The position numbers and the translations under genes were made by a program. The notes under the pieces were generated by a model. That model did no database searches, was not told the origin of the DNA, and saw nothing but the letters and a program-made list of their open reading frames with translations. Below are positions 29,791-39,377 of a stretch of 64,000 nucleotides of DNA, piece after piece. This stretch comes from Pantoea latae. GTDB taxonomy: Bacteria > Pseudomonadota > Gammaproteobacteria > Enterobacterales > Enterobacteriaceae. The stretch is taken from positions 31,485 to 95,484 of the forward strand of contig NZ_MWUE01000012.1 in the NCBI RefSeq assembly GCF_002077695.1. The letters run 5' to 3'. Position 1 is the first letter of the stretch. Each line of letters starts with the position of its first letter.

Positions 29791-31758
29791 TTATTCCACT
29801 TGCTGTCGCAGCAGAGAGGCGCGCGCGGCGTCCCATTCGCTCAGCGCCGCGGCGGCGTCCAGCCGCAGCCTGGCGACAAGCGCCTTGCGGCCTGCCAGCC
29901 CGGCCTGCTGCGCCACATTACCGAGATCCGCCTGCGGCTGCAGCACGGCCTGCAGCAGCGGGGAAACGGCGACGCGGTCGGCGAGGCGCTGCAGCACCGG
30001 CAGCGTCGCCTCCAGCGGCCGCTGCGCCCAGGCGAACCCCGCCGCCAGCCAGGCATCTTCGTCATTAAAAGGGGAAAAGGTTTCTGGCAGCGCGATTGGC
30101 TCGGCAATCTGCTGACGCAGCTGCGGCCAGTCGCGCGCCAGCCGCGCCGCCGCGCGCTGCTGCAGCGCCCTGCCTGCGGGCGTCAGCGCGCGTATCGCCA
30201 TCGCCGCATAGCAGCCGCTGCTCGCCTCGCGCTGCGTGCCGATGCGCGCCAGGGTAAAGCCGCAGGCGCGCCAGAAGGCCCACAGCGCCTCGGTATAGCC
30301 GAAGCTGACAGAGAGAAAATCCACCTCCTGCTGCGCCTGCACGGCAGCCACCAGCGCCTGGCCGATACCCTGCCTGCGCTGCTCCGCCGCCACCGCGATA
30401 CGGCTGATGCGACGAGAGCGCAGCGTCGCCGCCTCAACGAAGCCGGCGTGCGCCGCCAGCGACTGCGCCACCAGATTGCCGCGCGGCCGCCTTCTGCCCG
30501 CCCAGACCGCCTGCGCCAGTTCAGGCGTTAAGCCGCCCTCTTCCACCAGCCAGAGCGCGCCCTGCAGCGCGGGCGCGTCGCCGCTCAGCCACAGCGTCAT
30601 GCCGGGCGCATCCATTAAGCGCCGCAGGTCGAGCGGCGAGGTGCGGTAGTGGGCGCTGGCCAGCAGACGGTAAGCCGCCTGCGGCTGCGCGGCATCGCGC
30701 CGCCAGGCGCCGGCGGGCATCCGACGCGGCGCGGCGGGCAGCGACGCGGACGCGGGCGAGGCGTCCTCAAACAGCAGCGCCTGATTGAGCCAGGCCTCCA
30801 GCGGATCCTGACGCGACCAGCGCAGCGGCTCGTCCAGCGTAAAGTAACGCACCCGCGGCAGCCCGGCGCAGAACTTGAGAATAAAGCCGCGTCCGGTGCC
30901 TTCGTAGCCCTGCACCGTGGTGGTCAGCAGCACACGCGGGAAGCGTGCCACCAGCGCGCTCAGCAGCGGCGTCGGGATGGCGGCGGCCTCGTCGACGATC
31001 AGCCAGTCAGCCGCGAGGTCGGGCTGGGCGAGAATGGCGTCTGGCGCCATAAAATGAAAAGCGTCGCCGGCGAAGCGCGCCAGCACCTCGGTGGAGGCCT
31101 TCGCGGGCGCGGCGATCGGCGTGCCGGGAATGTGCCGCGCCAGCATGCCCGCCAGCGCCGACTTGCCGCGTCCGCGCGGCGCGGTCAGCACCGCGACGCC
31201 GGGCGCCATCGTCAGCAGCTGCTGCAGAATCGCCTGCTGCTGCTGCGGCGCGCGGCACTGCCAGCCAGGCATCTCAGCCAGCGGCGCAATACGCGGCGGC
31301 GCATCCTGACGCAGCAGCGCCACGCTGGGATCGGCAAGCAGCGTCTGCTGCAGATGGCGGATAAAGTTCGGCGTGGCGATGGGTTCGGCGACGTCGGCCC
31401 AGCGCAGGCTGTCCTGGTCCGGCTGCTGCGCCCAGCGCGCCCAGGGCGGTGTGAGCAGCAGCAGCCAGCTTCCGGCGCGCAGCGTGCCCGCCAGCGCGGC
31501 CAGAGCTTCAGCATGAAAGCCGCGGCGCGCGTCGAAAAGGGCATGGGTAAACTCGCGGCCGAGCAGCGTGCGTAACGCCGCTGGCGCGCAGTGAGGGAGA
31601 TCGTCAATCGGCGCGTCGCCGACCAGCAGCCAGTCGCCCGGCAGGCCGGCGCGCCATTCGGCGGCGCGCGTCAGGCACCACTCCGGCTCGCCGCTGATGA
31701 CGCAGAGCCGCCTGATGCCTGCCTGCTGCATCTGGCGGCCGAGCTGTTCAGGCGACAT
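29791..31758 (-). CDS. tmcA: tRNA(Met) cytidine acetyltransferase TmcA
   Basis: Makes N4-acetylcytidine at the wobble base of elongator tRNA-Met, using acetyl-CoA and ATP. Domains in order: an N-terminal DUF1726 region, an RNA-helicase-like ATPase with Walker A APRGRGKSAL and Walker B WLIVDEAAAIP, a GNAT acetyltransferase core (ISRIAVAAEQRRQGIGQALV) and a C-terminal tRNA-binding tail. It has 655 residues against 671 in E. coli. Its ATG overlaps the ypfJ TGA by one base (31758). ypfJ, tmcA and ypfH thus form a run on one strand. Confidence 0.94.
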   Translation of the reverse strand: MSPEQLGRQMQQAGIRRLCVISGEPEWCLTRAAEWRAGLPGDWLLVGDAPIDDLPHCAPAALRTLLGREFTHALFDARRGFHAEALAALAGTLRAGSWLLLLTPPWARWAQQPDQDSLRWADVAEPIATPNFIRHLQQTLLADPSVALLRQDAPPRIAPLAEMPGWQCRAPQQQQAILQQLLTMAPGVAVLTAPRGRGKSALAGMLARHIPGTPIAAPAKASTEVLARFAGDAFHFMAPDAILAQPDLAADWLIVDEAAAIPTPLLSALVARFPRVLLTTTVQGYEGTGRGFILKFCAGLPRVRYFTLDEPLRWSRQDPLEAWLNQALLFEDASPASASLPAAPRRMPAGAWRRDAAQPQAAYRLLASAHYRTSPLDLRRLMDAPGMTLWLSGDAPALQGALWLVEEGGLTPELAQAVWAGRRRPRGNLVAQSLAAHAGFVEAATLRSRRISRIAVAAEQRRQGIGQALVAAVQAQQEVDFLSVSFGYTEALWAFWRACGFTLARIGTQREASSGCYAAMAIRALTPAGRALQQRAAARLARDWPQLRQQIAEPIALPETFSPFNDEDAWLAAGFAWAQRPLEATLPVLQRLADRVAVSPLLQAVLQPQADLGNVAQQAGLAGRKALVARLRLDAAAALSEWDAARASLLRQQVE

Positions 31759-32618
31759 CAGTTAGCGGCGAAGGTGTTGCACTGTCCGGGATCGCCGCTG
31801 TCGAATCCGCGTTTAAACCAGCTGTAGCGCTGTTCTGAGGTGCCGTGGGTAAAGCTGTCGGGCACCACGCGTCCCTGGCTACGCTGCTGCAGGCGATCGT
31901 CGCCGATAGCCTGCGCCGCATCCAGCGCCTGCTGCAGGTCGCCGGTCTCCAGCCAGTTGTCTTTGCTGACGTAGTGGCCCCAGACGCCGGCGAAGCAGTC
32001 CGCCTGCAGCTCCATCTTCACCGACAGGTGATTGATCTGCGTCTGGCTGGCGCCCTGCTGCATCTCGCGCACTTTCGGCTCGATGCCGAGCAACTTCTGC
32101 ACGTGGTGTCCTACCTCGTGCGCCACCACGTAGCCCTGCGCAAATTCGCCGCCTGCGCCAAGCTTGTTTTTCATCTCATCGTAGAACGAGAGGTCGATAT
32201 AGACGCGCTGATCCGCCGGGCAGTAGAACGGCCCCATCGCCGTCTGGCCGGTGCCGCAGCGGGTCTGGGTCGCGCCGCGATACATCACCAGCGTCGGCGC
32301 GACGTACTCTTTACCCATCTGCTGGAACAGCTTGCTCCAGGTATCTTCGGTCGAGGCGAGAATGACGCGGGTGAATTTCGCCGCTTCATCGTCGTTGGCG
32401 CTGACGCGCTGCTGCTGCTGGCTGGTGGGCGCGACGTCGCCCCCGGTGAGCAGCCCCGTCAGGTCGTAGCCGTAATAGCCGGCGATCGCCACCACCACTA
32501 ACAGGATGATGCCGCCTTTTCCACGCGGAATACGGATCTGGCGTCCGCCGCCATAGGCCGGAGATTGATCCCGGCGATCTTCAACATTGTCGCTCTCGCG
32601 ACGTCCTTGCCAGCGCAT
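31758..32618 (-). CDS. ypfJ: Neutral zinc metallopeptidase family protein YpfJ
   Basis: The 286-residue membrane-anchored protein (E. coli 287) has one membrane span at about 34-51 ([19 protein letters not shown]) and a periplasmic domain. The HExxH zinc motif is HEVGHH at 167-172, with a later [11 protein letters not shown] carrying the likely third ligand. Proteolytic activity of the family (YpfJ/zinc_metallopeptidase) has not been well characterised. The N-terminus is short and charged. CAGGAGCAGGAT precedes the ATG. It is translationally linked to tmcA. Confidence 0.9.
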   Translation of the reverse strand: MRWQGRRESDNVEDRRDQSPAYGGGRQIRIPRGKGGIILLVVVAIAGYYGYDLTGLLTGGDVAPTSQQQQRVSANDDEAAKFTRVILASTEDTWSKLFQQMGKEYVAPTLVMYRGATQTRCGTGQTAMGPFYCPADQRVYIDLSFYDEMKNKLGAGGEFAQGYVVAHEVGHHVQKLLGIEPKVREMQQGASQTQINHLSVKMELQADCFAGVWGHYVSKDNWLETGDLQQALDAAQAIGDDRLQQRSQGRVVPDSFTHGTSEQRYSWFKRGFDSGDPGQCNTFAAN

Positions 32619-32690
32619 ATCCTGCTCCTGATTACGAGTGTCTGCTGATTTTAGTTGCGCGGCGAGACAACTACCAGCCTTGCGGCCAAA

Positions 32691-32725
32691 TGAAAAAGGA
32701 GAGCCGTGGCTCTCCTCTCTTTTTG
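32691..32725. terminator. Bidirectional terminator between purC and ypfJ
   Basis: GGAGAGC/GCTCTCC forms a 7-bp stem with a 4-nt loop. It is flanked by AAAAA on the left (a T run for purC on the minus strand) and TCTCTTTTT on the right. Confidence 0.8.
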
Positions 32726-32742
32726 TTGCAGACGCGTTTAAC

Positions 32743-33456
32743 TCAGTCGAGCTTCACGCCCAGGCGCTGCGCCACCTCTTCATAGGCTTCGATCAGGCCG
32801 CCGAGGCTCTGGCGGAAACGGTCTTTATCCATTTTGTCCAGGGTCTGCTTGTCCCACAGGCGCGCGCCGTCCGGCGAGAACTCGTCGCCCAGCACCACTT
32901 CGCCGTTGAACAGGCCGAACTCCAGCTTGAAGTCGACGAGGATCAGGCCGGCGTCGTCAAACAGCTTGCTCAGCACCTCGTTAGCCTTGAAGGTCAGCTC
33001 CTGCATGCGCGCCAGATTCGCCTTGCTCACCCAGCCGAAGGTTTCGCAGTAGGATTCATTGACCATCGGGTCATGCTTCGCGTCATCTTTAAGAAAGAGA
33101 TCGAACAGCGGCGGATTGAGGATCATGCCCTCTTCCACGCCGAGACGTTTAACCAGCGAGCCCGCCGCGCGGTTGCGCACCACGCACTCCACCGGCACCA
33201 TCTCCAGCTTTTTCACCAGCGCTTCGTTGTCGGAGAGCAGCGCTTCCATCTGGGTCGGAATGCCCGCTTCCTGCAGTTTGGTCATGATGAAATGGTTAAA
33301 CTTGTTGTTGACCATCCCTTTGCGATCGAACTGCTCGATTCGGGCGCCGTCGCCTGCTGACGTATCGTTGCGGAATTCGAGTACCAGCAGATCCGGGTTG
33401 TCGGTGCTGTATACGGTTTTCGCTTTACCGCGATACAACTCAGCTCGCTTTTGCAT
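32743..33456 (-). CDS. purC: SAICAR synthase PurC
   Basis: Purine biosynthesis enzyme joining CAIR and aspartate with ATP to give SAICAR. It has 237 residues, the same as E. coli. The sequence begins [24 protein letters not shown] and shows [24 protein letters not shown] and [11 protein letters not shown] with the [12 protein letters not shown] region. It lies downstream of bamC on the same strand, as in E. coli, but an intrinsic terminator and a PurR-like site lie between, so it is controlled on its own. Confidence 0.97.
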   Translation of the reverse strand: MQKRAELYRGKAKTVYSTDNPDLLVLEFRNDTSAGDGARIEQFDRKGMVNNKFNHFIMTKLQEAGIPTQMEALLSDNEALVKKLEMVPVECVVRNRAAGSLVKRLGVEEGMILNPPLFDLFLKDDAKHDPMVNESYCETFGWVSKANLARMQELTFKANEVLSKLFDDAGLILVDFKLEFGLFNGEVVLGDEFSPDGARLWDKQTLDKMDKDRFRQSLGGLIEAYEEVAQRLGVKLD

Positions 33457-33523
33457 CTTGTTAACTCCAGACTTAGAAATTTCGGGTGTTCTGCGGCGGC
33501 GGGCCGCTTCCTGGATTGCCGCG

Positions 33524-33539
33524 ACGCAATCGTTTACTT
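33524..33539 (-). promoter_or_regulatory. Candidate PurR operator for purC
   Basis: ACGCAATCGTTTACTT differs from the PurR consensus ACGCAAACGTTTGCGT at a few positions but keeps the CG centre. It lies about 70 bp upstream of the purC ATG. PurR control of purC is established in E. coli. Confidence 0.5.
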
Positions 33540-33565
33540 CGCCGCGCGCTATTATGCCAGAGACG

Positions 33566-33593
33566 AAAAAAAAAGGCCGGAGAATCTCCGGCC
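33566..33593 (-). terminator. bamC terminator
   Basis: On the minus strand GGCCGGA/TCCGGCC pairs over 7 bp with a 5-nt loop and is followed by nine Ts, ten bases after the bamC stop. Confidence 0.88.
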
Positions 33594-33603
33594 CTGAGGC
33601 GAT

Positions 33604-34635
33604 TTATTTGTTGAGTGCCGCCTGGAACACGGCCACCAGCGCATCGTTCTGCGACTGGGTGAGCACGTGGCCCTTGGGATCGATAAACTGCAGGCTGCTG
33701 CGGTTGTCCAGGTCGCCGACCTGCACTTTGTAGTCGCCGTTCGGCAGTTCAGGATCTTTCGCGCCGACATCATCCCACGCGCCGCTGCCCGGCGATTTGT
33801 AGGTGACGTTCAGGCTGCCCTGCGAGCGGTTGCTGTCGGTGACTTCCATGCCGACGCGCTTCATCGCCTGCGGCAGACGCTGCCAGGCGACGTTGAACGG
33901 CGTGCGCAGCACCAGCATCGGCAGGCCGGTGTCATCCGCGCCGCTCTGCACGTCGATGCTGCCGCTGGCGCGGCCCGCCGCTGCGTTTTCGCTGGCGACG
34001 TCGATCTTGTCCAGACCGGCGCTGATGGCGTTAAGCATCTGTGCGGTATAGCGCTGGATCTGCACCGGCGCGGTGACCGCTTTGCCTTCCTGCTGCAGCT
34101 CGAGCAGGCGCACCGTCAGCACCTGCTGATAGCTCTGCGACTGCACGCTGATCTCGTAGCGGCCGCGATACTGATTGTCTTCGTCGGCGCGGTTCCATTG
34201 CACCCAGTCGGTGGTCAGCTGCTGACGCGCGTCGTTGCGCTGCGCCACAGGGAAGTTGCTGGATGCCACCACTTTGTTCACCTGCGACCAGACCGAGCCG
34301 CGGTTGTTATCCACCATCAGCACGCCGGTGTTGCCGGTAAACTGCGCGCGCGCGCCATTGACCAGCGCCAGCGGCTGCGCCGGCGGACGAATGTCGAGCT
34401 GCTTGCCGACGTTACCGCTGGCGGCGGCGTGCGGCACGTCGTAATCGCCGTGCGCCACCGGCAGGATTATGCCTGCCGGGGCTTTCAGGTCCTGCAGTTC
34501 GCTGGCCTGTAAATAGGACTCGTCACCGCTGACCTGACGCTTGTAACGCTGATCGCTTGAGCACGCGGTTAACAGCATCGCGGTAGAGAGCGCCACGACG
34601 GTCGCAACCGCTGAGCGCTTTACAGAATGATTCAT
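33604..34635 (-). CDS. bamC: Outer-membrane assembly lipoprotein BamC
   Basis: Accessory lipoprotein of the BAM complex that inserts beta-barrel proteins into the outer membrane. A signal peptide with lipobox LLTAC (cysteine at 25) is followed by the unstructured N-terminal segment that contacts BamD ([34 protein letters not shown]) and two helix-grip domains. It has 343 residues (E. coli 344). It is co-directional with dapA, 14 bp apart, giving the conserved dapA-bamC operon. Confidence 0.95.
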   Translation of the reverse strand: MNHSVKRSAVATVVALSTAMLLTACSSDQRYKRQVSGDESYLQASELQDLKAPAGIILPVAHGDYDVPHAAASGNVGKQLDIRPPAQPLALVNGARAQFTGNTGVLMVDNNRGSVWSQVNKVVASSNFPVAQRNDARQQLTTDWVQWNRADEDNQYRGRYEISVQSQSYQQVLTVRLLELQQEGKAVTAPVQIQRYTAQMLNAISAGLDKIDVASENAAAGRASGSIDVQSGADDTGLPMLVLRTPFNVAWQRLPQAMKRVGMEVTDSNRSQGSLNVTYKSPGSGAWDDVGAKDPELPNGDYKVQVGDLDNRSSLQFIDPKGHVLTQSQNDALVAVFQAALNK

Positions 34636-34649
34636 TGAAACTCCCTAAC

Positions 34650-35528
34650 TTATCGCAAACCCGCTTTAATCAGCGCCTGCTCAACTTTTGGTATGGCCGC
34701 TGAGGTCAGCGGCGTCATCGGCAGACGCAGCGTGTCACTGGCGATTAATCCTAACTGTTTCGCCGCCCATTTGACCGGGATCGGATTGGGTTCACAGAAA
34801 AGCGTCTGGTGCAGATGCATCAGACGCTGATTGAGGCGACGCGCCTCGGCAAAATTGCCCTGCTGCGCCAGCGCGCAAAGCTCGGCCATTTCGCGTGCGG
34901 CGATGTTGGCGGTGACCGAAATCACGCCTTTGCCGCCCAGCTGCATCAGGTCGAGCGCGCTGGCGTCGTCGCCGCTGACAATAATAAAGTCCTCATCGAC
35001 CAGTGCTTGGATCTGACTAACGCGCGATAAGTTCCCGGTGGCCTCTTTGATTCCGATAATATTTTTGATTTCAGCGAGGCGCGCGACGGTCTCTGGCAGC
35101 ATGTCGCAGCCGGTGCGTGAGGGGACGTTGTATAACATTTGCGGCAGCGCCGTGCTCTGCGCGATCGCTTTAAAGTGCTGGAACAACCCTTCCTGCGTCG
35201 GACGGTTGTAGTAGGGCGTGACGGTCAGACAGCCGACTACGCCGCTGTTCTCGAAACGTTTGGTGAGAGAGATACCTTCTGCGGTGGCGTTGGCGCCGGT
35301 TCCGGCGATCACCGGAATGCGGCCGTCCGCCAGTTCAAGCGTCAGCATCACCACGTCGCCATGCTCTTCATGGCTCAGGGTCGCGGATTCGCCGGTGGTG
35401 CCGACAGAGACGATCGCCGCGGTGCCGCTGGCGACATGATAATCAATCAGTTTTTTCAGACTCGCACGGCAGACATTACCTTTGTCATCCATTGGCGTAA
35501 CGAGTGCAACAATACTTCCCGTGAACAT
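34650..35528 (-). CDS. dapA: 4-hydroxy-tetrahydrodipicolinate synthase DapA
   Basis: First committed enzyme of lysine/diaminopimelate synthesis. It condenses pyruvate with aspartate semialdehyde by a Schiff-base mechanism, with the lysine in GIKEATGN and the catalytic tyrosine in YNVPSRTG. It also has [11 protein letters not shown] and [13 protein letters not shown]. The ATG at 35526-35528 gives [18 protein letters not shown] and 292 residues, as in E. coli; AGGGGATCGCC precedes it. The frame extends six codons further up without similarity. It is divergent from gcvR. Confidence 0.97.
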   Translation of the reverse strand: MFTGSIVALVTPMDDKGNVCRASLKKLIDYHVASGTAAIVSVGTTGESATLSHEEHGDVVMLTLELADGRIPVIAGTGANATAEGISLTKRFENSGVVGCLTVTPYYNRPTQEGLFQHFKAIAQSTALPQMLYNVPSRTGCDMLPETVARLAEIKNIIGIKEATGNLSRVSQIQALVDEDFIIVSGDDASALDLMQLGGKGVISVTANIAAREMAELCALAQQGNFAEARRLNQRLMHLHQTLFCEPNPIPVKWAAKQLGLIASDTLRLPMTPLTSAAIPKVEQALIKAGLR

Positions 35529-35671
35529 TGGCGATCCCCTCGACAAACAAGTGCTTCATGGTACGTTTTACTTCTGTTGAAAAGCAAGCAGGCCACGCCC
35601 CTCCTGCGCTTGTCAGCAGTTTTTTTTATGTTTACCTTATGGTTATTAGCGAATGAACAGGAAATCCTACT

Positions 35672-36250
35672 TTGCCGCAGTCTCAACCCCACCATTTGGT
35701 GATCACCGCACTGGGTGTTGACCGTCCGGGTATCGTCAATACCATTACCCGACACGTCAGCAGCTGTGGGTGCAATATCGAAGACAGCCGTCTCGCCATG
35801 CTCGGGGATGAGTTCACCTTTATTATGCTGCTCTCCGGCAGCTGGAACGCCATCACGCTGATCGAATCGACCCTGCCGCTGAAAGGCGCGGAGCTGGAGC
35901 TGCTGATCGTGATGAAACGTACCCGCGCCACCACGCGTCCGCCGATGCCGGCGACGGTCTGGGTGCAGGTCGAGGTGCCGGATTCGCCGCATCTGATTGA
36001 GCGCTTCACCGATCTGTTCGACAAACACGCGATGAACATCGCCGAACTCGGCTCGCGTATTAAACCGGGTCAGGCGGATCAGACGCCGACGCTCTATATT
36101 CAAATAACGGCGCACAGCCCGGCGGGCGTTGGCGACTCCCAGTTTGAACAGGCGTTTTACGCGCTGTGTCGTGAGCTTCACGCCGACGGCACGCTGCGTT
36201 TCTATAGCCTGGACGACAACGACGCGGCGACGCTGCAGGCTGCACGCTAA
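35672..36250 (+). CDS. gcvR: Glycine cleavage system regulator GcvR
   Basis: Cytoplasmic protein with two ACT domains (about residues 7-80 and 93-170) that binds the activator GcvA and blocks gcv activation when glycine is low. It begins at TTG (35672), giving MPQSQPHHLVITALGVDRPGIVNTITRHVSSCGCNIEDSRLAMLGDEF in line with the family. AGGAAATCC lies upstream. It has 192 residues against 190 in E. coli. bcp follows after 142 bp. Confidence 0.93.
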   Translation: MPQSQPHHLVITALGVDRPGIVNTITRHVSSCGCNIEDSRLAMLGDEFTFIMLLSGSWNAITLIESTLPLKGAELELLIVMKRTRATTRPPMPATVWVQVEVPDSPHLIERFTDLFDKHAMNIAELGSRIKPGQADQTPTLYIQITAHSPAGVGDSQFEQAFYALCRELHADGTLRFYSLDDNDAATLQAAR

Positions 36251-36392
36251 GCTGTAACTGAGCCGGGGCTATTCCTCCACATCACTGAAGTCTGGCTATG
36301 TGGCGCAATATCCCCTGATGGCGACTCTCCGCCGGCGCTGTTCGCCAGCCGGTCTGTCGCCCACAGCACAAAGAAAAAAATGGAGAGTAGTG

Positions 36393-36860
36393 ATGAATCC
36401 ACTGAAAGCCGGTGATACCGCACCGAAATTTAGCTTGCCCGACCAGGATGGCGAACAGGTAAATTTAACCGACTTCCAGGGACAGCGCGTTCTGGTCTAT
36501 TTCTACCCGAAAGCGATGACGCCGGGATGCACCGTGCAGGCCTGCGGCCTGCGCGACAATATGGATGAGCTAAAGAAAGCGGGCGTAGAAGTGCTGGGCA
36601 TCAGCACCGATAAACAGGAAAAGCTGTCGCGTTTCGCCGAGAAAGAGCTGCTGAACTTCACGCTGCTCTCTGATGAAGATCATCAGGTCTGTTCGGCGTT
36701 CGGCGTCTGGGGCGAAAAGTCCTTTATGGGCAAAACCTACGACGGCATCCACCGCATCAGCTTCCTGGTGGGCGCCGACGGCACCATTGAAAAGGTGTTC
36801 GACGATTTTAAAACCTCCAACCACCACGATATCGTGATGGATTACCTGAAGTCGGCGTAA
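36393..36860 (+). CDS. bcp: Thioredoxin-dependent thiol peroxidase Bcp
   Basis: Peroxiredoxin of the BCP/PrxQ type that reduces hydrogen and organic peroxides using thioredoxin. The peroxidatic and resolving cysteines are C46 and C51 in TPGCTVQAC. The start at 36393 follows TGGAGAGTAGTG and gives MNPLKAGDTAPKFSLPDQDG and 155 residues, as in E. coli (156). The frame extends upstream without similarity. Confidence 0.96.
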   Translation: MNPLKAGDTAPKFSLPDQDGEQVNLTDFQGQRVLVYFYPKAMTPGCTVQACGLRDNMDELKKAGVEVLGISTDKQEKLSRFAEKELLNFTLLSDEDHQVCSAFGVWGEKSFMGKTYDGIHRISFLVGADGTIEKVFDDFKTSNHHDIVMDYLKSA

Positions 36861-36866
36861 CGCGGC

Positions 36867-36893
36867 GTGGATGCGGCTTACCGCCGCATCCAC
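36867..36893. terminator. Terminator hairpin between bcp and the diguanylate cyclase gene
   Basis: An 11-bp perfect stem (GTGGATGCGGC/GCCGCATCCAC) with a TTACC loop lies six bases after the bcp stop and two bases from the convergent cyclase stop. It can serve both genes; only a short TTT follows. Confidence 0.65.
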
Positions 36894-36894
36894 T

Positions 36895-38487
36895 TTACGG
36901 CGTCAGGCTGCCCAGCAGCGGCGTCTGCGCCCCCGCCACCCGCACGCAGTTACGCCCGTCGTGTTTGGCCTGATAGAGCGCGGCGTCCGCCTGCTTCAGG
37001 CTCAGTTCCTGCGACATCTCTTCCCCCTGCCAGACGGCGACCCCCGCCGACAGCGTAATGGTGCCTACATCCGCTATCCACCCCTCGGCGACGCTGATGC
37101 GTATGCGCTCGGCGATGCGGCGCGCCTCTTCGATATCGGTCAGCGGCAGTAGCATCAGAAACTCTTCGCCGCCGTTGCGGCAGACCACGTCGCTCTGACG
37201 CGCGCTGGCGCTTAGCGTCTGCGCCACCTGCCGGATCACGCTGTCGCCGACGTCATGTCCCCAGCTGTCGTTGACCCGCTTAAAGTGGTCGATATCCAGC
37301 GCCAGCACGGCGAACGGCTGATGCATGGTCTGATAGAAATCGAGCACCGCGCTCAGCCCGCGTCGGTTGAGCAGCTGGGTCAGGGGATCGGTCTGCACCT
37401 CTGACTTCAGACGGCCGATCTTGTCCTGCACCAGCCCGATGCCGGTCAGCAGCGCGCGCTTGACCTGCGCCGCTTCAAAATACCAGGCGTGGATAGCGCT
37501 CAGCTCTTTCGACACCCCCGGCGCATCCATCTGACGCGCCTTGCGCGCCAGCTGCCAGAGCGGCAGCGCGATCAGCCGCGCCAGGATGACGGCGACCAGC
37601 AGCGTCAGCAGCGCGAAGGGCACCGAATGCTTCAGCACCTGCATCAGCAGGCCGGAGAGCGGCTCGAGCGTGACGGCGGTCGGCTTCAGCGCCACCACCG
37701 TCCAGCCGGTGGTCGGCACCACCGCATAGCCCGCCAGGCGCGCCGGCTCGCCCGCCTGCTGTAGCTGCAGCGATCCGTTGGTGTTCTCGTCGCGTCCGTT
37801 GAGCAGCGCGGGCAGCGTTTTGCCAATCAGCTGGCCGTTCTGGTGATAAATCACCTGGCTGGCGCTGTCCAGCACGTAGACGCTGGTGCCGTCGCGGTAG
37901 TACTGCTCGCCCAGCAGCGTATTCAGGATGCTTTTCTTTTTCAGGTAGATGGTGCCGCCCACATAGCCGAGATAGCGCCCGTCACGGCCCCAGACTGGCC
38001 AGGAGACGAAGATAATCAGGTTGTTGGCCGCCGAAATGGTCGGTCGGCTGATCGCCGGCTGGCGCGCGCTCAGCGCCTCGCGCGAGGCGTCACTGGTCAG
38101 GTGCATGCCCTGCAGCATCAGAGATTCAGGCGAAATCGCCTTAACCACGCCGTTGACGTCCACCACCGCCACCGAGTTAAAGCTGCTGGTCTGCTCGCGC
38201 AGGCGATCGACCTCCTGGCGCAGCAGCGCGGGATTATCGAAATCGTCGCCCAGCAGTCTGGCGCTGTAGTGCAGCTGCGACTGCGCCAGCTGAAAGAAGA
38301 TTTCAGTGGTGGAGGCGAGCTTGGTGGCGTAGGCGCGGTTCGCCTCCAGCGTGCTGTCGATCAGCGCCATGCGCTGCACACGCCAGGTGGCGTAGAGCGC
38401 GTTGGTTAGCGTCACCACGATGCTGACGATAGCGAGCAGTGCGATAAGCGTGCGCAGATCGGCTCGGGGTCGCAGGCGCATTAGCAT
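36895..38487 (-). CDS. Membrane diguanylate cyclase (dCache-GGDEF)
   Basis: The 530-residue protein should make cyclic di-GMP from two GTP. It has a membrane span at about 13-33, a periplasmic double-Cache-like sensor domain to about 285 and a second span at about 288-310. A linker and a GGDEF domain with the active GGEEF motif at 439-443 follow. An RxxD inhibitory site (R430-D433) lies five residues before the motif, so product inhibition is expected. No EAL domain is present. The sensed signal is unknown. It is convergent with bcp and has no obvious E. coli counterpart at this site. Confidence 0.88.
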   Translation of the reverse strand: MLMRLRPRADLRTLIALLAIVSIVVTLTNALYATWRVQRMALIDSTLEANRAYATKLASTTEIFFQLAQSQLHYSARLLGDDFDNPALLRQEVDRLREQTSSFNSVAVVDVNGVVKAISPESLMLQGMHLTSDASREALSARQPAISRPTISAANNLIIFVSWPVWGRDGRYLGYVGGTIYLKKKSILNTLLGEQYYRDGTSVYVLDSASQVIYHQNGQLIGKTLPALLNGRDENTNGSLQLQQAGEPARLAGYAVVPTTGWTVVALKPTAVTLEPLSGLLMQVLKHSVPFALLTLLVAVILARLIALPLWQLARKARQMDAPGVSKELSAIHAWYFEAAQVKRALLTGIGLVQDKIGRLKSEVQTDPLTQLLNRRGLSAVLDFYQTMHQPFAVLALDIDHFKRVNDSWGHDVGDSVIRQVAQTLSASARQSDVVCRNGGEEFLMLLPLTDIEEARRIAERIRISVAEGWIADVGTITLSAGVAVWQGEEMSQELSLKQADAALYQAKHDGRNCVRVAGAQTPLLGSLTP

Positions 38488-38734
38488 AGCGCGCCCGCCG
38501 AAAAAGATAAGTACATGCTGAAAGGCCTGAGAATGTAGTTATTGTTGGATGTTATCTGCCCTGGTGAGGCAAGCCGCCAGTGTACACGCTGCCGCTCGCC
38601 TGAGCACCTTTCCAACTGTTACATTCTCAGAAAGTCGTTACCGACGCCTGGTGCTAAGCGATAAGAAACCCGCGCCAGACGCAGCGGGATGACGGAGAGA
38701 TGACAGCGGCGCGGCGCCGCCGTCGGAGAAAGGC

Positions 38735-39343
38735 TTACAGCATCAGGAAGGCGTAGCCTTCGTTCTGCAGGGTCGCGACGGTGGTGCCGCTGGAAATGGT
38801 GTGGGTGACGCGCTGATCGATCCAGTCGCGCTGAAGGTTATGAAACGCCACCGACTGGTCGCAGATCGACACCTGCACGCCCGCTTTTTTCAGCTCGTCG
38901 ATCAGCTTGAGGTTCGGGTTGTCCACGCCGTAGGTTTTATGGAACTGATCGTTGTTGAGCGCTGCCGGCACCGCATCGCTGTTGATCGACACCACGAACT
39001 TCAGCTGATCGAGCGGCACGCCCGCGGCGTAATAGAGGTTGGTAACGCGGGCGACACGCTCCAGCCCCAGGTTCGGCTGACGGATATCCCCTTCGCTGCG
39101 GTTAATCTGGAAGACGATTTTATTGCTCAGGCCCGGCACGGTACCCGGTTTAAAAGCCGGGGTATCGACATAGTGAATTTTGCCGAATCCTTCAATCGCC
39201 GGCGTGCTCCAGAAGTCCGCTGGCTGGCTGCTGTTACTGGCAAATTTGCCGCTCACTTTGTCATACAGTTCCGGCAGCTGTAACACATTGCCGCCGATAA
39301 AACCGGCTATCGCCGCCACCACAATATAGGCCGCTGGACGCAT
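38735..39343 (-). CDS. Membrane-anchored DsrE-like protein, copy 1
   Basis: The 202-residue protein begins MRPAAYIVVAAIAGFIGGNVLQ, a single N-terminal signal anchor, so the rest is probably periplasmic. The C-terminal part has the DsrE/F-like alpha/beta layout: GLSNKIVFQINRSEGD, a strand LKFVVSINSDAVPAAL and the cysteine C161 in VSICDQSVAFH. DsrE-type proteins handle sulfur or reactive thiols, but no function is shown for this subgroup. It is the second gene of a tandem pair, 34 bp after its paralogue at 39378-39983. AGGAGAA precedes the ATG. It has no counterpart in the E. coli bcp-bepA interval. Confidence 0.75.
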   Translation of the reverse strand: MRPAAYIVVAAIAGFIGGNVLQLPELYDKVSGKFASNSSQPADFWSTPAIEGFGKIHYVDTPAFKPGTVPGLSNKIVFQINRSEGDIRQPNLGLERVARVTNLYYAAGVPLDQLKFVVSINSDAVPAALNNDQFHKTYGVDNPNLKLIDELKKAGVQVSICDQSVAFHNLQRDWIDQRVTHTISSGTTVATLQNEGYAFLML

Positions 39344-39377
39344 CGTTGTTCTCCTGCTTGTTATTGTCGAAGTGTGA

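Noticed and set aside
30649..31575. 308-codon open frame antisense to tmcA
   Set aside because: Arg/Gln/Gly-rich antisense product without motifs; TmcA motifs are all on the minus strand.
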